Counted from the first letter of the stretch, positions 7,650 through 16,267 are shown. The stretch is 64,000 nucleotides of DNA from JACVRW01 sp963803245 (GCA_963803245.1 CAWDLI010000018.1:337916-401915), one strand, 5' to 3'. Notes: generated from the sequence alone by a model not told the origin. Program-made: numbers and translations.

Positions 7650-8410
7650 GAGGCGGGCTTCTCTTCGCCCGGCTCCAGCGCCGGGGCCTCGCCGCCGCCG
7701 CCCGAGCCCAGCTCGGCCTTCATCTTGGCCAGCTCGTCGTCCACCTGGGCGCCGGCGCCGATCTGCGCCAGCTCGCGGTCGATGTCGTCCTGACCGCCGC
7801 CGAGCTGCGACAGGTCGTCGAAGGTCCCGGCCGCCTCCAGCTCCTCGACCGCGGACGCGCGGGCGCGCATCTGCTCGGTCTTGTCCTCGGCCCGCTGGAT
7901 CGCGAGCCCAAGGTCGGCCATCTCCTCGCCCACCCCGTTCGCGGCCTCGGAGATCTTCACCTGCGCCTCGGCCGCGGAGTACTGCGCCTTGATGACCTCC
8001 TTCTTGGTGCGGAAGGACTCGATCTTGACGCGCAGCTTCTTCTCGTTCTCGGTGAGCGCTTCCTGCTGGCTCTGAAGCTCCTGCACCTGCTGGTCCAGCG
8101 ACTGGAGCTCGGTCTGCGCGACGGTCTTGCGCTCGAGCGCGGCACGGGCGAGGTCGTCACGACCCTGAGCGAGCGCCTGGCGGGCCTGGGTGTCGAGCTT
8201 CACCACCTGCTGCTCGAGCTTCCCGGACTGCATCTGAAGGCGCTTCTTCGACGTGGTCACGTCGGCGATGCCCTTCTTCACGTTCTGGAGGAGCTCGACC
8301 TGCTTGTTGTAGCCGTAGTCAAGCGTCTCGGACGGGTCCTCGGCACGGTCGAGGGCCTTCGAGATCTTCGCTTTTATGACGGTGGACATGCGACCGGCCA
8401 GTCCCGCCAT
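7646..8410 (-). CDS. pspA: PspA/IM30-family membrane stress protein
   Basis: A 254-residue, almost wholly alpha-helical coiled coil (MAGLAGRMSTVIKAKISKAL, then VELLQNVKKGIADVTTSKKR). It follows the standard PspA/Vipp1 order of an amphipathic N-terminal helix and a long hairpin. It binds stressed membranes from the cytoplasm and forms ESCRT-III-like polymers. ATG 8410 is chosen because the strong Shine-Dalgarno AGGAGGG sits 5-6 bases upstream; an in-frame start at 8425 would include that site in the coding region. The C-terminal tail is Gly/Glu/Ala-rich and probably disordered. Confidence 0.92.
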   Translation of the reverse strand: MAGLAGRMSTVIKAKISKALDRAEDPSETLDYGYNKQVELLQNVKKGIADVTTSKKRLQMQSGKLEQQVVKLDTQARQALAQGRDDLARAALERKTVAQTELQSLDQQVQELQSQQEALTENEKKLRVKIESFRTKKEVIKAQYSAAEAQVKISEAANGVGEEMADLGLAIQRAEDKTEQMRARASAVEELEAAGTFDDLSQLGGGQDDIDRELAQIGAGAQVDDELAKMKAELGSGGGGEAPALEPGEEKPAS

Positions 8411-8449
8411 GTCGCCCTCCTTCACGCTCGAGAATCGGTACGAGCGCCG

Positions 8450-8455
8450 TACACT
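8450..8455 (+). promoter_or_regulatory. -10 box of the thioesterase gene
   Basis: TACACT ends 8 bases before the GTG at 8464, with no ribosome site between, so a leaderless start is likely. Confidence 0.5.
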
Positions 8456-8463
8456 AGCGCCGC

Positions 8464-8961
8464 GTGGAGCCCCGGCCCCCGTCAGCGTCGCACTCGGTCC
8501 TGACCCGCTGGCTGGGCATCGCGGACTCGAACACCGCGGGGTACGTGCACGGCGGCGTGATCATGCGCTTCTGCGACGAGGTGGCGGGCATCGCGGCCGT
8601 GCGGCATTCCGGGTTGCGCGTGGTCACGGCTGCGATGGATCGGATGACGTTCCTGCAGCCGGTCCACGTGGGCCAGCTGCTCACCGTCCACGCCAGCGTG
8701 AACGCCGCCTGGCGCACCTCGATGGAGGTCGGCGTTCGCGTCACGGCCGAGGACATCCGCAACGGCGAGGCCTGGCACGTGTCCACCGCCTACCTGACGA
8801 TGGTGGCCCTGGACGGCGAGGGACGACCCACGCCGATCCCGCCGCTCGCTCCCGACAGCGCCGCCGAGCTGAGGCGGGCCCGGGAGGCCCAGCTCCGCCG
8901 CGACAACCGGCTCGCTGAGCGCGCCGGCATCGAGGCCGAGCGGGCGCGAGCTGAGGACTAG
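8464..8961 (+). CDS. Acyl-CoA thioesterase, hotdog fold
   Basis: A 165-residue protein with the BACH/YciA-type hotdog pattern. ADSNTAGYVHGGVIMRFCDE holds the conserved catalytic Asn/Gly-His-Gly-Gly region, and later come RMTFLQPVHVGQLL and WHVSTAYLTMVALD. It should hydrolyse acyl-CoA thioesters in the cytoplasm, fitting the many acyl-CoA genes nearby. The C-terminal 35 residues are Arg/Glu/Ala-rich. It is divergent from pspA across 53 bases. The start is GTG 8464. Its stop overlaps the end of the convergent ctaG by 4 bases. Confidence 0.88.
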   Translation: MEPRPPSASHSVLTRWLGIADSNTAGYVHGGVIMRFCDEVAGIAAVRHSGLRVVTAAMDRMTFLQPVHVGQLLTVHASVNAAWRTSMEVGVRVTAEDIRNGEAWHVSTAYLTMVALDGEGRPTPIPPLAPDSAAELRRAREAQLRRDNRLAERAGIEAERARAED

Positions 8962-9767
8962 CCGGTCGCGACCGTGGCCTGCTCGGCTCGGTCGTGCTCC
9001 TGGGCCGAGCGGTAGAAGAAGAACCCGACGGCGAACAGCATCACGAACAGGTCCAGGCCGAGCATCATGCCCCCGGCAATCTGCTGGTCGGTGAGTGGCG
9101 AGAGACCGTGATCGCGGGCCCGGTCGCCGTAGTACTCGGCGTACGCGGGGGCGCGCAGGATTATCAGCGCCATGCCGAGGAACATCCCCGCCACGCGGGC
9201 GCCCAGCAGGTAGGGCACCTTCCAGAGGTCGCCCGGCACCCGGCGGCGCTTGGGCTCGATGACGGACCACCACACGAGCAGCGCCCCGAACAGGAACGAC
9301 AGGTGCTGGACCACGTGGAGCAGGGGGTTCTCGAGCGCGGCCACGAACGCGAACGAGAGGTGCCAGCCGTACAGGATCACCACCCACACCGGCACGGCCA
9401 CGAGCGGGCGCCGGAGCACCCTGAAGGCGCGGCGAAGCCAGTTGACGCGCGCGACCCTGACGAGCAGCGGCCGCGGCAGGTAGAACGCGTAGACGGGCGA
9501 GCGCAGGCCGATCAGGAGGAACGGCGCGGCAAGGTCGGCGATCAGCAGGTGCTGGCCCATGTGTGCGAGCACGAGGTCGTCCGAGAGGGCGTCCACAGGA
9601 CCGGTGAGCCCCGCGGCGGTGAGCCCGAGGCCCGTCCACCAGGCCGCCTGCTGGCCCGCGGGCACCCGGTACCCGCGCCGGCGCAGGGTCGTCACCGCCC
9701 GCGCGTAGAGCGTTGCCATCAGCGCCAGCAGGGCGACGGCGCCGGGTTCGACCGTGAAGGGCACCAC
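8958..9767 (-). CDS. ctaG: CtaG/caa3-type cytochrome oxidase assembly protein
   Basis: A 269-residue protein with about seven membrane helices. It carries the CtaG pattern LAHMGQHLLIADLAAPFLLI, WHLSFAFVAALENPLLHVVQ and HLSFLFGALLVWW, including the His residues thought to handle copper. Members of this family help copper insertion into caa3-type terminal oxidases; no oxidase subunit lies in the window. GTG start at 9767 with CACAAT (9773-9778 on this strand) only 5 bases upstream, a possible leaderless arrangement. Confidence 0.82.
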   Translation of the reverse strand: MVPFTVEPGAVALLALMATLYARAVTTLRRRGYRVPAGQQAAWWTGLGLTAAGLTGPVDALSDDLVLAHMGQHLLIADLAAPFLLIGLRSPVYAFYLPRPLLVRVARVNWLRRAFRVLRRPLVAVPVWVVILYGWHLSFAFVAALENPLLHVVQHLSFLFGALLVWWSVIEPKRRRVPGDLWKVPYLLGARVAGMFLGMALIILRAPAYAEYYGDRARDHGLSPLTDQQIAGGMMLGLDLFVMLFAVGFFFYRSAQEHDRAEQATVATG

Positions 9768-9806
9768 CGCCCATTGTGGCGCGCCCCAGCCAGGCGCGGA
9801 TCGGCG

Positions 9807-9853
9807 GACTGTCCGGTTTTACGCCCGAGGGGTGGGCGCGAAACCAGACAGTC
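9807..9853 (-). terminator. Long hairpin terminator after the acyl-CoA dehydrogenase
   Basis: GACTGTCCGGTTT (9807-9819) and AAACCAGACAGTC (9841-9853) pair over 13 positions with one mismatch. The loop adds an inner stem CGCCC/GGGCG. It starts 6 bases after the stop at 9860 and precedes ctaG. It has no long T tract, as is usual at this GC content. Confidence 0.6.
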
Positions 9854-9859
9854 GTGGAT

Positions 9860-11131
9860 TCAGGCGGCTACGGGACTGCCCGTGGGCGTGCCCGGCGCCT
9901 GCTCGAGCACGTTGGCGGCCTCCACGAGGCGCCGCTGGTACTCGCTGCGCTGGAGCCGCGAGATCACGAGCCGCTGGACCTGGGCCGTGCCCTCGAACAG
10001 CTGGTAGATCTTCGCGTCGCGGAACCACTTCTCGAGCGGGCAGTCGGTGGTCTGCGCGTAGGGGCCTACGAGATCCATCAGCGTCGTGGTCGCCCACATC
10101 GCCGTGTCGCCGGCCTTCAGCTTCGACATCGAGCCCTGGCCGCCGGTCATCGGCACGCCGTTGCGTCCCATCCAGGCGGCACGCCAGACGAGCAGCCGGG
10201 CGCCCTCGATCTCCGTGGCCACGTCGGCCAGCGTCTGCTGGATGCGCTGCTGGTCGAGCAGCGGCACACCGTCCTCGGACTTGTCCTCGAGGTACTCGAG
10301 CGTCCACTCGTAGGCCGCCTGGGCGATTCCCAGGGCGGAAGCGCCCACCAGCGGGCGCGTCAGCTCGAACGTCGCGAGCGCACCCGAGGAACGGCCCGTG
10401 GACTGGCCCGAGCGCGCGCGCTCGAGCTTCTTCTGCAGCTTCTCGTACCCACCGAGCAGGTACTCCATCGGTACGCGGACGTCCTCGAGCACCACCTCGG
10501 CGGTCTGCGAGGCGCGGATGCCGAGCTTCGACTCCTTCTTGCCCATCGACAGCCCCGGGGTGTCCTTCGGCACGACGAACGACGCCTGGCCGCGATGGCC
10601 GAGGTCGGGGTCCACGGTCGCGACGACCACGGTCACGTCGGCGATCCCGCCGTTCGTGATGAAGACCTTCGTGCCGTTCAGGATCCACTCGTCGCCGTCC
10701 TGCTTCGCGGTGGTGCGCAGCGAGCGCACGTCCGAGCCGGCGCCGGCCTCCGTGACCGCGTAGGCGCCGAGCTTGATCTCGTCGCCCATCCCGAAGCACT
10801 CGGGGACCCAGCGGCCGATCTGCTCAGGCGTGCCCGAGCTTGCGATGCCGGCCGCCGCAAGCGATCCGCCCTGGATGGCGAGCGCGATTCCTGCGCAGCC
10901 CCAGTGCAGCTCCTCGGCGTAGATGCAGCTGATGACCCCGTCCGGGTCCTGCCCCATCCGCTGGATGTGGTCGAGCCCGTGCAGCCCCCATTCGCGCGCC
11001 GCCTTGATGGCCTCCCATGGCACGCCTTCCTCGCGGTCGTACTTGTCCGCGATCGGCCGGATGACCTCGCGGGCGAACCTGCGGCAGGTCTCCTGGAACT
11101 CGAGCTGCTCCTCGTTGAGCTTGAAATCCAT
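9860..11131 (-). CDS. Acyl-CoA dehydrogenase
   Basis: A 423-residue full-length flavoenzyme. It starts MDFKLNEEQLEFQETCRRFA, has the FAD/substrate blocks AYAVTEAGAGSDVRSLRTTA and VFITNGGIADV, and ends with KIYQLFEGTAQVQRLVISR, where the Glu of FEGT is in the catalytic-base region. It should oxidise acyl-CoA to enoyl-CoA and pass electrons to ETF. ATG 11131 has Shine-Dalgarno GGAGG 10 bases upstream; an in-frame upstream start at 11152 would run through that site. A TetR-type palindrome (11156-11171) lies 25 bases upstream, the same one found at the fadA/fadB promoter. Confidence 0.92.
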   Translation of the reverse strand: MDFKLNEEQLEFQETCRRFAREVIRPIADKYDREEGVPWEAIKAAREWGLHGLDHIQRMGQDPDGVISCIYAEELHWGCAGIALAIQGGSLAAAGIASSGTPEQIGRWVPECFGMGDEIKLGAYAVTEAGAGSDVRSLRTTAKQDGDEWILNGTKVFITNGGIADVTVVVATVDPDLGHRGQASFVVPKDTPGLSMGKKESKLGIRASQTAEVVLEDVRVPMEYLLGGYEKLQKKLERARSGQSTGRSSGALATFELTRPLVGASALGIAQAAYEWTLEYLEDKSEDGVPLLDQQRIQQTLADVATEIEGARLLVWRAAWMGRNGVPMTGGQGSMSKLKAGDTAMWATTTLMDLVGPYAQTTDCPLEKWFRDAKIYQLFEGTAQVQRLVISRLQRSEYQRRLVEAANVLEQAPGTPTGSPVAA

Positions 11132-11155
11132 CGTCGGGGCGCCTCCGGGCACTGG

Positions 11156-11171
11156 TTGACTGACCAGTCAA
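11156..11171. promoter_or_regulatory. TetR-type operator TTGACTG-AC-CAGTCAA
   Basis: TTGACTGACCAGTCAA is a perfect 7-bp inverted repeat with a 2-base centre, placed in the promoter of the acyl-CoA dehydrogenase. The identical arms recur at 38414-38429 between fadA and fadB. Arms of this kind are typical of TetR-family lipid regulators. Confidence 0.75.
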
Positions 11172-11250
11172 TCGTACCCTGAGATGGGGTCGACCGCGCA
11201 TCGATCGGCGCAATCGCACCCCCTCGGCTATCGCCGCCGCCCTAGCTATC

Positions 11251-12432
11251 GTGCGCCGCGCCGTGCGTAGGACCCTGGCCATACTCGTCTTTGCAGCGCT
11301 GGCGCTCGCCGGATGCAGCCTCGGCGACGACGATCCGCAGCCCGGCGGTCCGGGAGCGTCGAGCGAGGACGAGCAGGCCGCCGAGAAGCTCGGCTTCCCG
11401 TATACGGCGACCCGCAACACCGTTCGCGTGCCCGGCGGCGACGCCGCGGCCGACGCGGCAGGCGTGGCCAGCGCTCTCTTCCCGGCCACCTCGGAGGCGG
11501 ACCGGCCCACCGCCGTGGTCCTCGTGGACCGCGGCGACTGGCAGTCCGCGGTGGCGGCGTCGGTGCTGGCAGGGCCGCCGATCGCCGCGCCGATACTCCT
11601 CACCGACGGGAACGGCCTGCCGGCCGTGACCTCGGAGACGCTCGACCAGCTCGACCCGCGCGGCTCGGACCTGTCGAAGGACGCCCAGGTGATCCGGATC
11701 GGCAACGACGTGGCGCGGCCGGACGGGTACAAGACCGCGGTGGTCGAGGGCGACGACGCCTACGAGCGGGCGGCTGCGGTCGACCGCTTCTTCTCGGCCG
11801 CGCGCGGCCGCCCCTCCCAGAACGTGGTGCTCTATTCGGGCGAGGAGGCCGAGTGGGCGATGCCGGCCGCGGCCTGGGCCGCCCGCTCCGGGAACGCCGC
11901 TCTCCCGGTCGAGCGCGACTCGGTGCCCGAGCCGATCGTGAAGGCGCTGCGCGAGCACGATCGTCCCAACGTCTACGTGCTCGGACCGGAGCGGGTCGTG
12001 TCGAAGCGGGTCGTGGCCCAGCTCGAGAAGGGCCTCGCCGGCTCGGTCAACCGGGTGGAGGGCCCCACCCCGGTCGAGAACGCGATCGCGTTCGCGCGCT
12101 ACCGCCAGGGCGACTTCGGATGGGGCGTGGAGGTCCCGGGCTACAACTTCGTGGTGGCAAGCACCTCGCGGCCGCTCGACGCCGCTGCCGCGGCGTCGCT
12201 CGCCACCCGCGGAGTGTTCGCCCCGCTGCTGCTCACCGACCGAGCCGCCGACCTGCCGCCGGCGCTCGAGAGCTACTTCCTGAGCGTCCAGCCCGGCTAT
12301 GAGGACGACCCCGGGCAGGCCGTCTACAACCGCGTCTGGATACTCGGCGACGCCGACACCATCTCGCTCCGCGCCCAGGCGCGCCTCGACCGGATCACCG
12401 AGCTGATCCCGGTCCAGGCGACCGCGCCCTGA
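11251..12432 (+). CDS. Lipoprotein with cell-wall-binding type 2-like repeats
   Basis: A 393-residue lipoprotein with lipobox LALAGC followed by SLGDDDPQPG. The mature part shows the CWB2-type pattern, for instance NTVRVPGGDAAADAAGVASA and NVYVLGPERVVSKRVVAQLE then VNRVEGPTPVENAIAFARY. There are about three such units, each alternating a beta strand and a helix. CWB2 proteins of Gram-positives bind anionic wall polymers, so this one may tether the envelope. Start GTG 11251, with no ribosome site. It is divergent from the acyl-CoA dehydrogenase and probably unrelated in function. Confidence 0.7.
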   Translation: MRRAVRRTLAILVFAALALAGCSLGDDDPQPGGPGASSEDEQAAEKLGFPYTATRNTVRVPGGDAAADAAGVASALFPATSEADRPTAVVLVDRGDWQSAVAASVLAGPPIAAPILLTDGNGLPAVTSETLDQLDPRGSDLSKDAQVIRIGNDVARPDGYKTAVVEGDDAYERAAAVDRFFSAARGRPSQNVVLYSGEEAEWAMPAAAWAARSGNAALPVERDSVPEPIVKALREHDRPNVYVLGPERVVSKRVVAQLEKGLAGSVNRVEGPTPVENAIAFARYRQGDFGWGVEVPGYNFVVASTSRPLDAAAAASLATRGVFAPLLLTDRAADLPPALESYFLSVQPGYEDDPGQAVYNRVWILGDADTISLRAQARLDRITELIPVQATAP

Positions 12433-12439
12433 GGCCGGA

Positions 12440-12445
12440 TAACCT
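12440..12445 (+). promoter_or_regulatory. -10 box of the 88-residue protein gene
   Basis: TAACCT ends 7 bases before GTG 12453; a leaderless start is likely. Confidence 0.45.
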
Positions 12446-12452
12446 CCCGCCC

Positions 12453-12719
12453 GTGAGCGAGTACGAGCGCCCCGATCGCGCGGTCCGCGAGCCGACCCTG
12501 GAGGACGTGCGCCAGTTGATGGGCGCCTCCACCCCCCACTTCGCGCTCCAGATCCGGAACCGGATCCAGAACCTGGTCGCGGGCCTCCCGCCGGACCACC
12601 CGGCGCGCGTGGAGGGCGAGCGTGAGATCGCCCGGCTCGAGGAGCTCGCCTGGGGCTCGGAGCGGCGCGGGCCGATCCAGGCCCACGAGCACGGCTTGCC
12701 CAGCTTCCCGGGCGAGTAG
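12453..12719 (+). CDS. Conserved small protein of unknown function
   Basis: An 88-residue soluble protein, rich in charged residues, with the core TLEDVRQLMGASTPHFALQI followed by RNRIQNLVAGLPPDHPAR and EIARLEELAWGS. It is probably three or four helices. I recognise no domain. It follows the CWB2-like lipoprotein by 20 bases but has its own leaderless -10 box. Third-position GC bias is strong and coding looks real. Confidence 0.6.
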   Translation: MSEYERPDRAVREPTLEDVRQLMGASTPHFALQIRNRIQNLVAGLPPDHPARVEGEREIARLEELAWGSERRGPIQAHEHGLPSFPGE

Positions 12720-12739
12720 CGGGACGCGCCTCACGGGCG

Positions 12740-12745
12740 TAGGCT
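12740..12745 (+). promoter_or_regulatory. -10 box of the UspA-like gene
   Basis: TAGGCT lies 32 bases before ATG 12778; unlike most genes here the leader holds a real Shine-Dalgarno (AAGGGGAG). Confidence 0.45.
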
Positions 12746-12777
12746 CGCCTTGGCAAGCTTCAACAAGGGGAGAGCCA

Positions 12778-13281
12778 ATGGCCTGGGAGTTCAGGATTCT
12801 GGTCGTTGCCAACGTGACCGCGGAGTCCCCGGAGCTGATCGCCGCGTTGAAGGACCGCTCGAACAGGGAGCGGTGCGCCTTCACTCTGCTGGTGCCCGCG
12901 CCGGCCGGCGGGAGCGTCGGCCGCGAGGCCGCCGAGGAGCGGCTGGCTGCCGCGCTTGCGGCCATGCGCGCCCAGGGGCTGACGGTGGACGGCGAGGTGG
13001 GCGACCAGGACCCGATTGCCGCGGTCCACGAGACCTGGGACCCGGCGCAGTACGACGAGGTGTTCGTCTCGACGCTGCCCACGGGCGCCTCGCGCTGGCT
13101 GCAGGTGGATCTCCCGCACCGGGTAGAACGGCTCACGAACGTGCCCGTCACGCACGTGGTGGCGCACCCGGAGCGCCCCGCCGCGCACGCCGAGCCGGCA
13201 CGCACGCCCGAGCGCCAGGGAGTGCTCGCGCCGTTCGCCGCGCTCAGCGGGCGCCGTCCGAAGGACGCTCCGCGCGCTTAG
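12778..13281 (+). CDS. UspA-fold protein
   Basis: A 167-residue protein. It begins with a beta strand (FRILVVANVTA) and alternates strands and helices, with AQGLTVDGEVGDQDPIAAVH and YDEVFVSTLPTGASRWLQ. These match the universal stress protein fold around the dimer region. A full nucleotide-binding GxxGS motif is not clear (TLPTGASRW is the nearest), so it may not bind ATP. The C-terminal 35 residues are Pro/Arg-rich. ATG 12778 has Shine-Dalgarno GGGGAG. Cytoplasmic, role unknown. Confidence 0.65.
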   Translation: MAWEFRILVVANVTAESPELIAALKDRSNRERCAFTLLVPAPAGGSVGREAAEERLAAALAAMRAQGLTVDGEVGDQDPIAAVHETWDPAQYDEVFVSTLPTGASRWLQVDLPHRVERLTNVPVTHVVAHPERPAAHAEPARTPERQGVLAPFAALSGRRPKDAPRA

Positions 13282-13288
13282 AGCGCCG

Positions 13289-14305
13289 CTAGGCCGGGGT
13301 GGGCTCGGCCGCGAGCCCGCGCAGCTCGGCCACGCGGTCGCGGTGCTCGCCGGCGGACCCGTAGAGGATGCCGCCCGCCTTGGCGCGCTTCAGGAAGAAG
13401 TGCAGATCGTGCTCCCAGGTGAAGCCGATGCCGCCGTGCACCTGCAGCGACGAGGCAGCGACGCGCCAGGCCGCGTCCGAGGCGTAGGCCTTCGCCATCG
13501 AGGCAGCCGCGGGCAGCGACTCCGTCTCGGCGTCCGCGGTCCACGCCGCGTAGTAGGAGGCCGAGCGCGCCCCTTCAGTCTCGAGCAGCATCTGAGCGCA
13601 GCGGTGCGATACCGCCTGGTAGGCGCCGATCGGACGCCCGAACTGCTTGCGGTCACGGGCGTACTCGACCGCCATCTCCATGGTGCGCTGCGCCACCCCG
13701 GTGAGCTCGGCTGCCAGCGCGACGGAAATCCGGTCGAGCGCCGCTCCCGCGTCGCCCGGCAGCGCATCGCCGCCGTCCGCCCGCACGCGCGCGAACCGGC
13801 GCGTGGCGTCGATCGTCTCGACCGGCTCCACCTCCGCCTGTGCGCCCTCGACCAGCCTGCCGCCGTCGCGGTTGAGGAGCACGATCAGGTCGGCCCCCTC
13901 GGCGTCCGGCACGAGCCGAGCCTCGCCGTTGGTGGCGAGCCCGGCGGTGGCGCGCACCTCGCCCGAGGCGATCCCGGGCAGCCAGCGCTCGCGCTGCTCG
14001 TCGGAACCGGCCACCTCGAGCGCGAGTCCCGCCGCCACGCCGGAGAGGAAGGGCAGCGGCGCGAGTGCGTAGCCGAGCTCCTCCATGAGGATCACCAGCT
14101 CCACGATGCCGAGGCCCTGTCCGCCGTGCTCGTCGGAGACGAAGATCCCGGGCCAGCCGAGCTCGCAGATCTCCTTCCAGGCGTCGTCGTCGTAGGTGCC
14201 GCCCTCGGCGAGCGCGCGCACGCGCTCAGCCGTGAAGCGGGCCGCCAGGAAGTCCTTGGCGGTGCGCTTGATGGCCTGCTGGTCGTCTGAGAAGTCGAAG
14301 TTCAC
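13289..14305 (-). CDS. Acyl-CoA dehydrogenase, smaller subunit type
   Basis: A 338-residue acyl-CoA dehydrogenase-fold protein (MNFDFSDDQQAIKRTAKDFL, ending SSLQVHGGIGFTWEHDLHFF). It is shorter than the 378-residue neighbour just upstream, and the two are adjacent on one strand 13 bases apart. This layout resembles mycobacterial FadE pairs that form mixed alpha2beta2 enzymes for steroid or branched acyl-CoA, where one subunit is catalytically weak. Pairing here is inference. GTG start at 14305; a short AGGA lies upstream. Several FAD-contact blocks are degenerate (ATAGLATNGEARLVPDAEGA), consistent with the less active partner. Confidence 0.82.
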   Translation of the reverse strand: MNFDFSDDQQAIKRTAKDFLAARFTAERVRALAEGGTYDDDAWKEICELGWPGIFVSDEHGGQGLGIVELVILMEELGYALAPLPFLSGVAAGLALEVAGSDEQRERWLPGIASGEVRATAGLATNGEARLVPDAEGADLIVLLNRDGGRLVEGAQAEVEPVETIDATRRFARVRADGGDALPGDAGAALDRISVALAAELTGVAQRTMEMAVEYARDRKQFGRPIGAYQAVSHRCAQMLLETEGARSASYYAAWTADAETESLPAAASMAKAYASDAAWRVAASSLQVHGGIGFTWEHDLHFFLKRAKAGGILYGSAGEHRDRVAELRGLAAEPTPA

Positions 14306-14318
14306 GTGGTTCCTATCC

Positions 14319-15455
14319 CTAGCGCAGCTTCGGCAGGCCGAGCACCCGCTCGGCGACGATGTTCTTGAGGATCTCGGTGGTCCCGCCCTCGATCGAGTTC
14401 GCTCGCGCGCGCAGGAACCGGTACGTCCACGGGGAGTCCCAGAGCGCCCCGTCCTCGCCGAGGATGTCCACCGCGAGCTCGGTGAGCGACTGGTTGAGCT
14501 CGCCCCACTGCCACTTGACCACGGAGCCCTCGGGCCCCGGGATGCCGGTCTTCATGATCGCCGTGAGGCCGCGCCAGGCGTTCAGGCGAAGCAGCTCCAC
14601 CTCGATCGCAAGCTGACCGAGGCGCTGGCGCACGACGGGGTCGGCGGTCACGCCGCGCTCGCGGGCCAGCTCGGCGAGCTCCTCGAGTGCGATCCGCATG
14701 CCGGCCGCCGCCGCGGCGCCGAGGCCGGCACGCTCGTGCATCAGCGTCGTGATCGCGACCGTCCAGCCGTTCCCCACACCGCCGACGACGTTCTCGTCGG
14801 GGATGTGCGCCTCCTCGATGAAGAGCTCGTTGAACTCCGCCTCACCGGTGATCTGCCGAAGCGGGCGCACCTGCACGGCCTCCTGCTCCATGTCCATGAT
14901 GAAGTAGGTGAGTCCCTGGTGCTTGGGCGCGTCAGGGTCGGTCCGCGCCACGAGCATGCACCATTTGGCCTTGTGCGCGTAGGTGGTCCAGACCTTCTGC
15001 CCGGTCACGACCCAGTCGCCGTTCGACTTCACGGCGCGCGTCTTCAGCGACGCGAGGTCCGACCCCGACTCGGGCTCGGAGAAGCCCTGGCACCAGATCT
15101 CGTCGCCCGAGAGGATCGGCCGGAGCCAGCGCTCCTTCTGGGCGTCGTCGCCGTGCGCGATGACCACGGGCCCGCCCATGACCATGCCCAGCACGTTGGC
15201 CGGCGACGGAGCCTTGGCGGTGGCCATCTCCTCGCCGAAGAGGGCCTGCTCCACGAGCGTGGCGCCGCGGCCGCCGTACTCCTTCGGCCACGAGAACCCG
15301 GCGTACCCGGCCTCCAGGAGGCGCTTCTGCCAGGCCCTCCGGTGCTCGAAGGCGGCGTCGTCCCCGGGCGGGTCCTCACCGGGATGGTTGTCGGCGAGCC
15401 AGGCCCGGAGCTCGTCCCGGAATGCCTCTTCTGACGGCGACAGCGTGAGATCCAT
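14319..15455 (-). CDS. Acyl-CoA dehydrogenase, larger subunit type
   Basis: A 378-residue full acyl-CoA dehydrogenase. It starts MDLTLSPSEEAFRDELRAWL, has GFSEPESGSDLASLKTRAVK and GQKVWTTYAHKAKWCMLVAR for FAD/substrate binding, and ends ANSIEGGTTEILKNIVAERV with the catalytic Glu region. It should oxidise acyl-CoA and reduce ETF. ATG 15455 begins directly at the conserved N-terminus. It is first of a two-gene unit with the 338-residue protein. The N-terminal WPKEYGGRGATLVEQALFGE segment is typical of the FadE34/FadE28-like branch. Confidence 0.88.
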   Translation of the reverse strand: MDLTLSPSEEAFRDELRAWLADNHPGEDPPGDDAAFEHRRAWQKRLLEAGYAGFSWPKEYGGRGATLVEQALFGEEMATAKAPSPANVLGMVMGGPVVIAHGDDAQKERWLRPILSGDEIWCQGFSEPESGSDLASLKTRAVKSNGDWVVTGQKVWTTYAHKAKWCMLVARTDPDAPKHQGLTYFIMDMEQEAVQVRPLRQITGEAEFNELFIEEAHIPDENVVGGVGNGWTVAITTLMHERAGLGAAAAAGMRIALEELAELARERGVTADPVVRQRLGQLAIEVELLRLNAWRGLTAIMKTGIPGPEGSVVKWQWGELNQSLTELAVDILGEDGALWDSPWTYRFLRARANSIEGGTTEILKNIVAERVLGLPKLR

Positions 15456-15466
15456 GGCGGCGCACT

Positions 15467-16261
15467 CTAACCCCCCGCCGCTCCCGCGGGAATCGAAGCG
15501 GGCCCGAGGCCGCGCAGCAGGCGGCGTGCGACGCCCTCGAGCGTGCGCTTCCCGTAGTCGTGACTCGGGCTCGAGGTGGTCATGATCGCCACCGACAGCC
15601 GGCGGCCTCCGCGACGCAGCAGCGCGACCTGGTGGTCCACCGCGCCGGAGCCCGAGCCCCAGCCGCCCTTGAAGTAGAGGGCCCAGCCGGGGTGGCGCAC
15701 GCGGCCGATCCCCCAGCGCTGCGAGGGCACGATCGAGCCGAGCAGGCGCATGGCGGTGCGACGGTGGCGCCGCGGCACCAGCCGCTCGACGTGCAGGAGG
15801 AAGCGGCTCTGATCGGAGGCGTCCACGCTCGAGAGGCCCCACACCGGGGCCGGGTGGAACCGGCGCATTCCGGCCCGCCGCGCCAGCAGCACGAGGCCGG
15901 CGTCGCCCACGATGCCGCGCACCCGCGTGGCGGTCACGTTGTCGGACCAGCGCACCATCGGCGTGAGCAGGGCGCGATCGGCCGGGCGCAGGACCCGGGA
16001 GCGGACCTCGGCCCGGCGCAGGTAGGCGACCAGCAGCATCACCTTCAGCACGCTGGCCGCCGGCACGGCGCGCCGGGCGTCGCGGCCCCAGACGCGGTGC
16101 TCGGTGCGCACCGCGAACGAGACCGTGCCCGCTCGCCCGGCGGCGTAGGCGCCCGCGCGGTCCACGTGCGGCTCCCACTCGGGCGCCGCCTGGGCGGCAT
16201 GCGCGGCCGGCGTGAGCGCGAGCGCAAGGGCGGCGAACGTAAGGCCACGCTTGACCGGCAC
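15467..16261 (-). CDS. Exported class A beta-lactamase-fold serine hydrolase
   Basis: A 264-residue exported protein with a signal peptide ending AAHAAQA. It contains the active-site SxxK (AASVLKVML), an SDN motif (RWSDNVT) and the KTG-like box as KGGWGSGS. These three define the class A beta-lactamase fold, but the sequence between them is short and lacks a recognisable omega-loop ExxLN. It could therefore be a peptidoglycan-active or esterase-like relative rather than a resistance enzyme. GTG 16261 follows a CATAAT box by 6 bases (leaderless). The very long antisense-like extension upstream is not coding. Confidence 0.72.
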   Translation of the reverse strand: MPVKRGLTFAALALALTPAAHAAQAAPEWEPHVDRAGAYAAGRAGTVSFAVRTEHRVWGRDARRAVPAASVLKVMLLVAYLRRAEVRSRVLRPADRALLTPMVRWSDNVTATRVRGIVGDAGLVLLARRAGMRRFHPAPVWGLSSVDASDQSRFLLHVERLVPRRHRRTAMRLLGSIVPSQRWGIGRVRHPGWALYFKGGWGSGSGAVDHQVALLRRGGRRLSVAIMTTSSPSHDYGKRTLEGVARRLLRGLGPASIPAGAAGG

Positions 16262-16267
16262 AGCTGG

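Noticed and set aside
9807..9853. Operator palindrome GACTGTC...GACAGTC
   Set aside because: The length (13 bp plus inner stem), position right after a stop codon and hairpin loop fit a terminator better than a repressor site.
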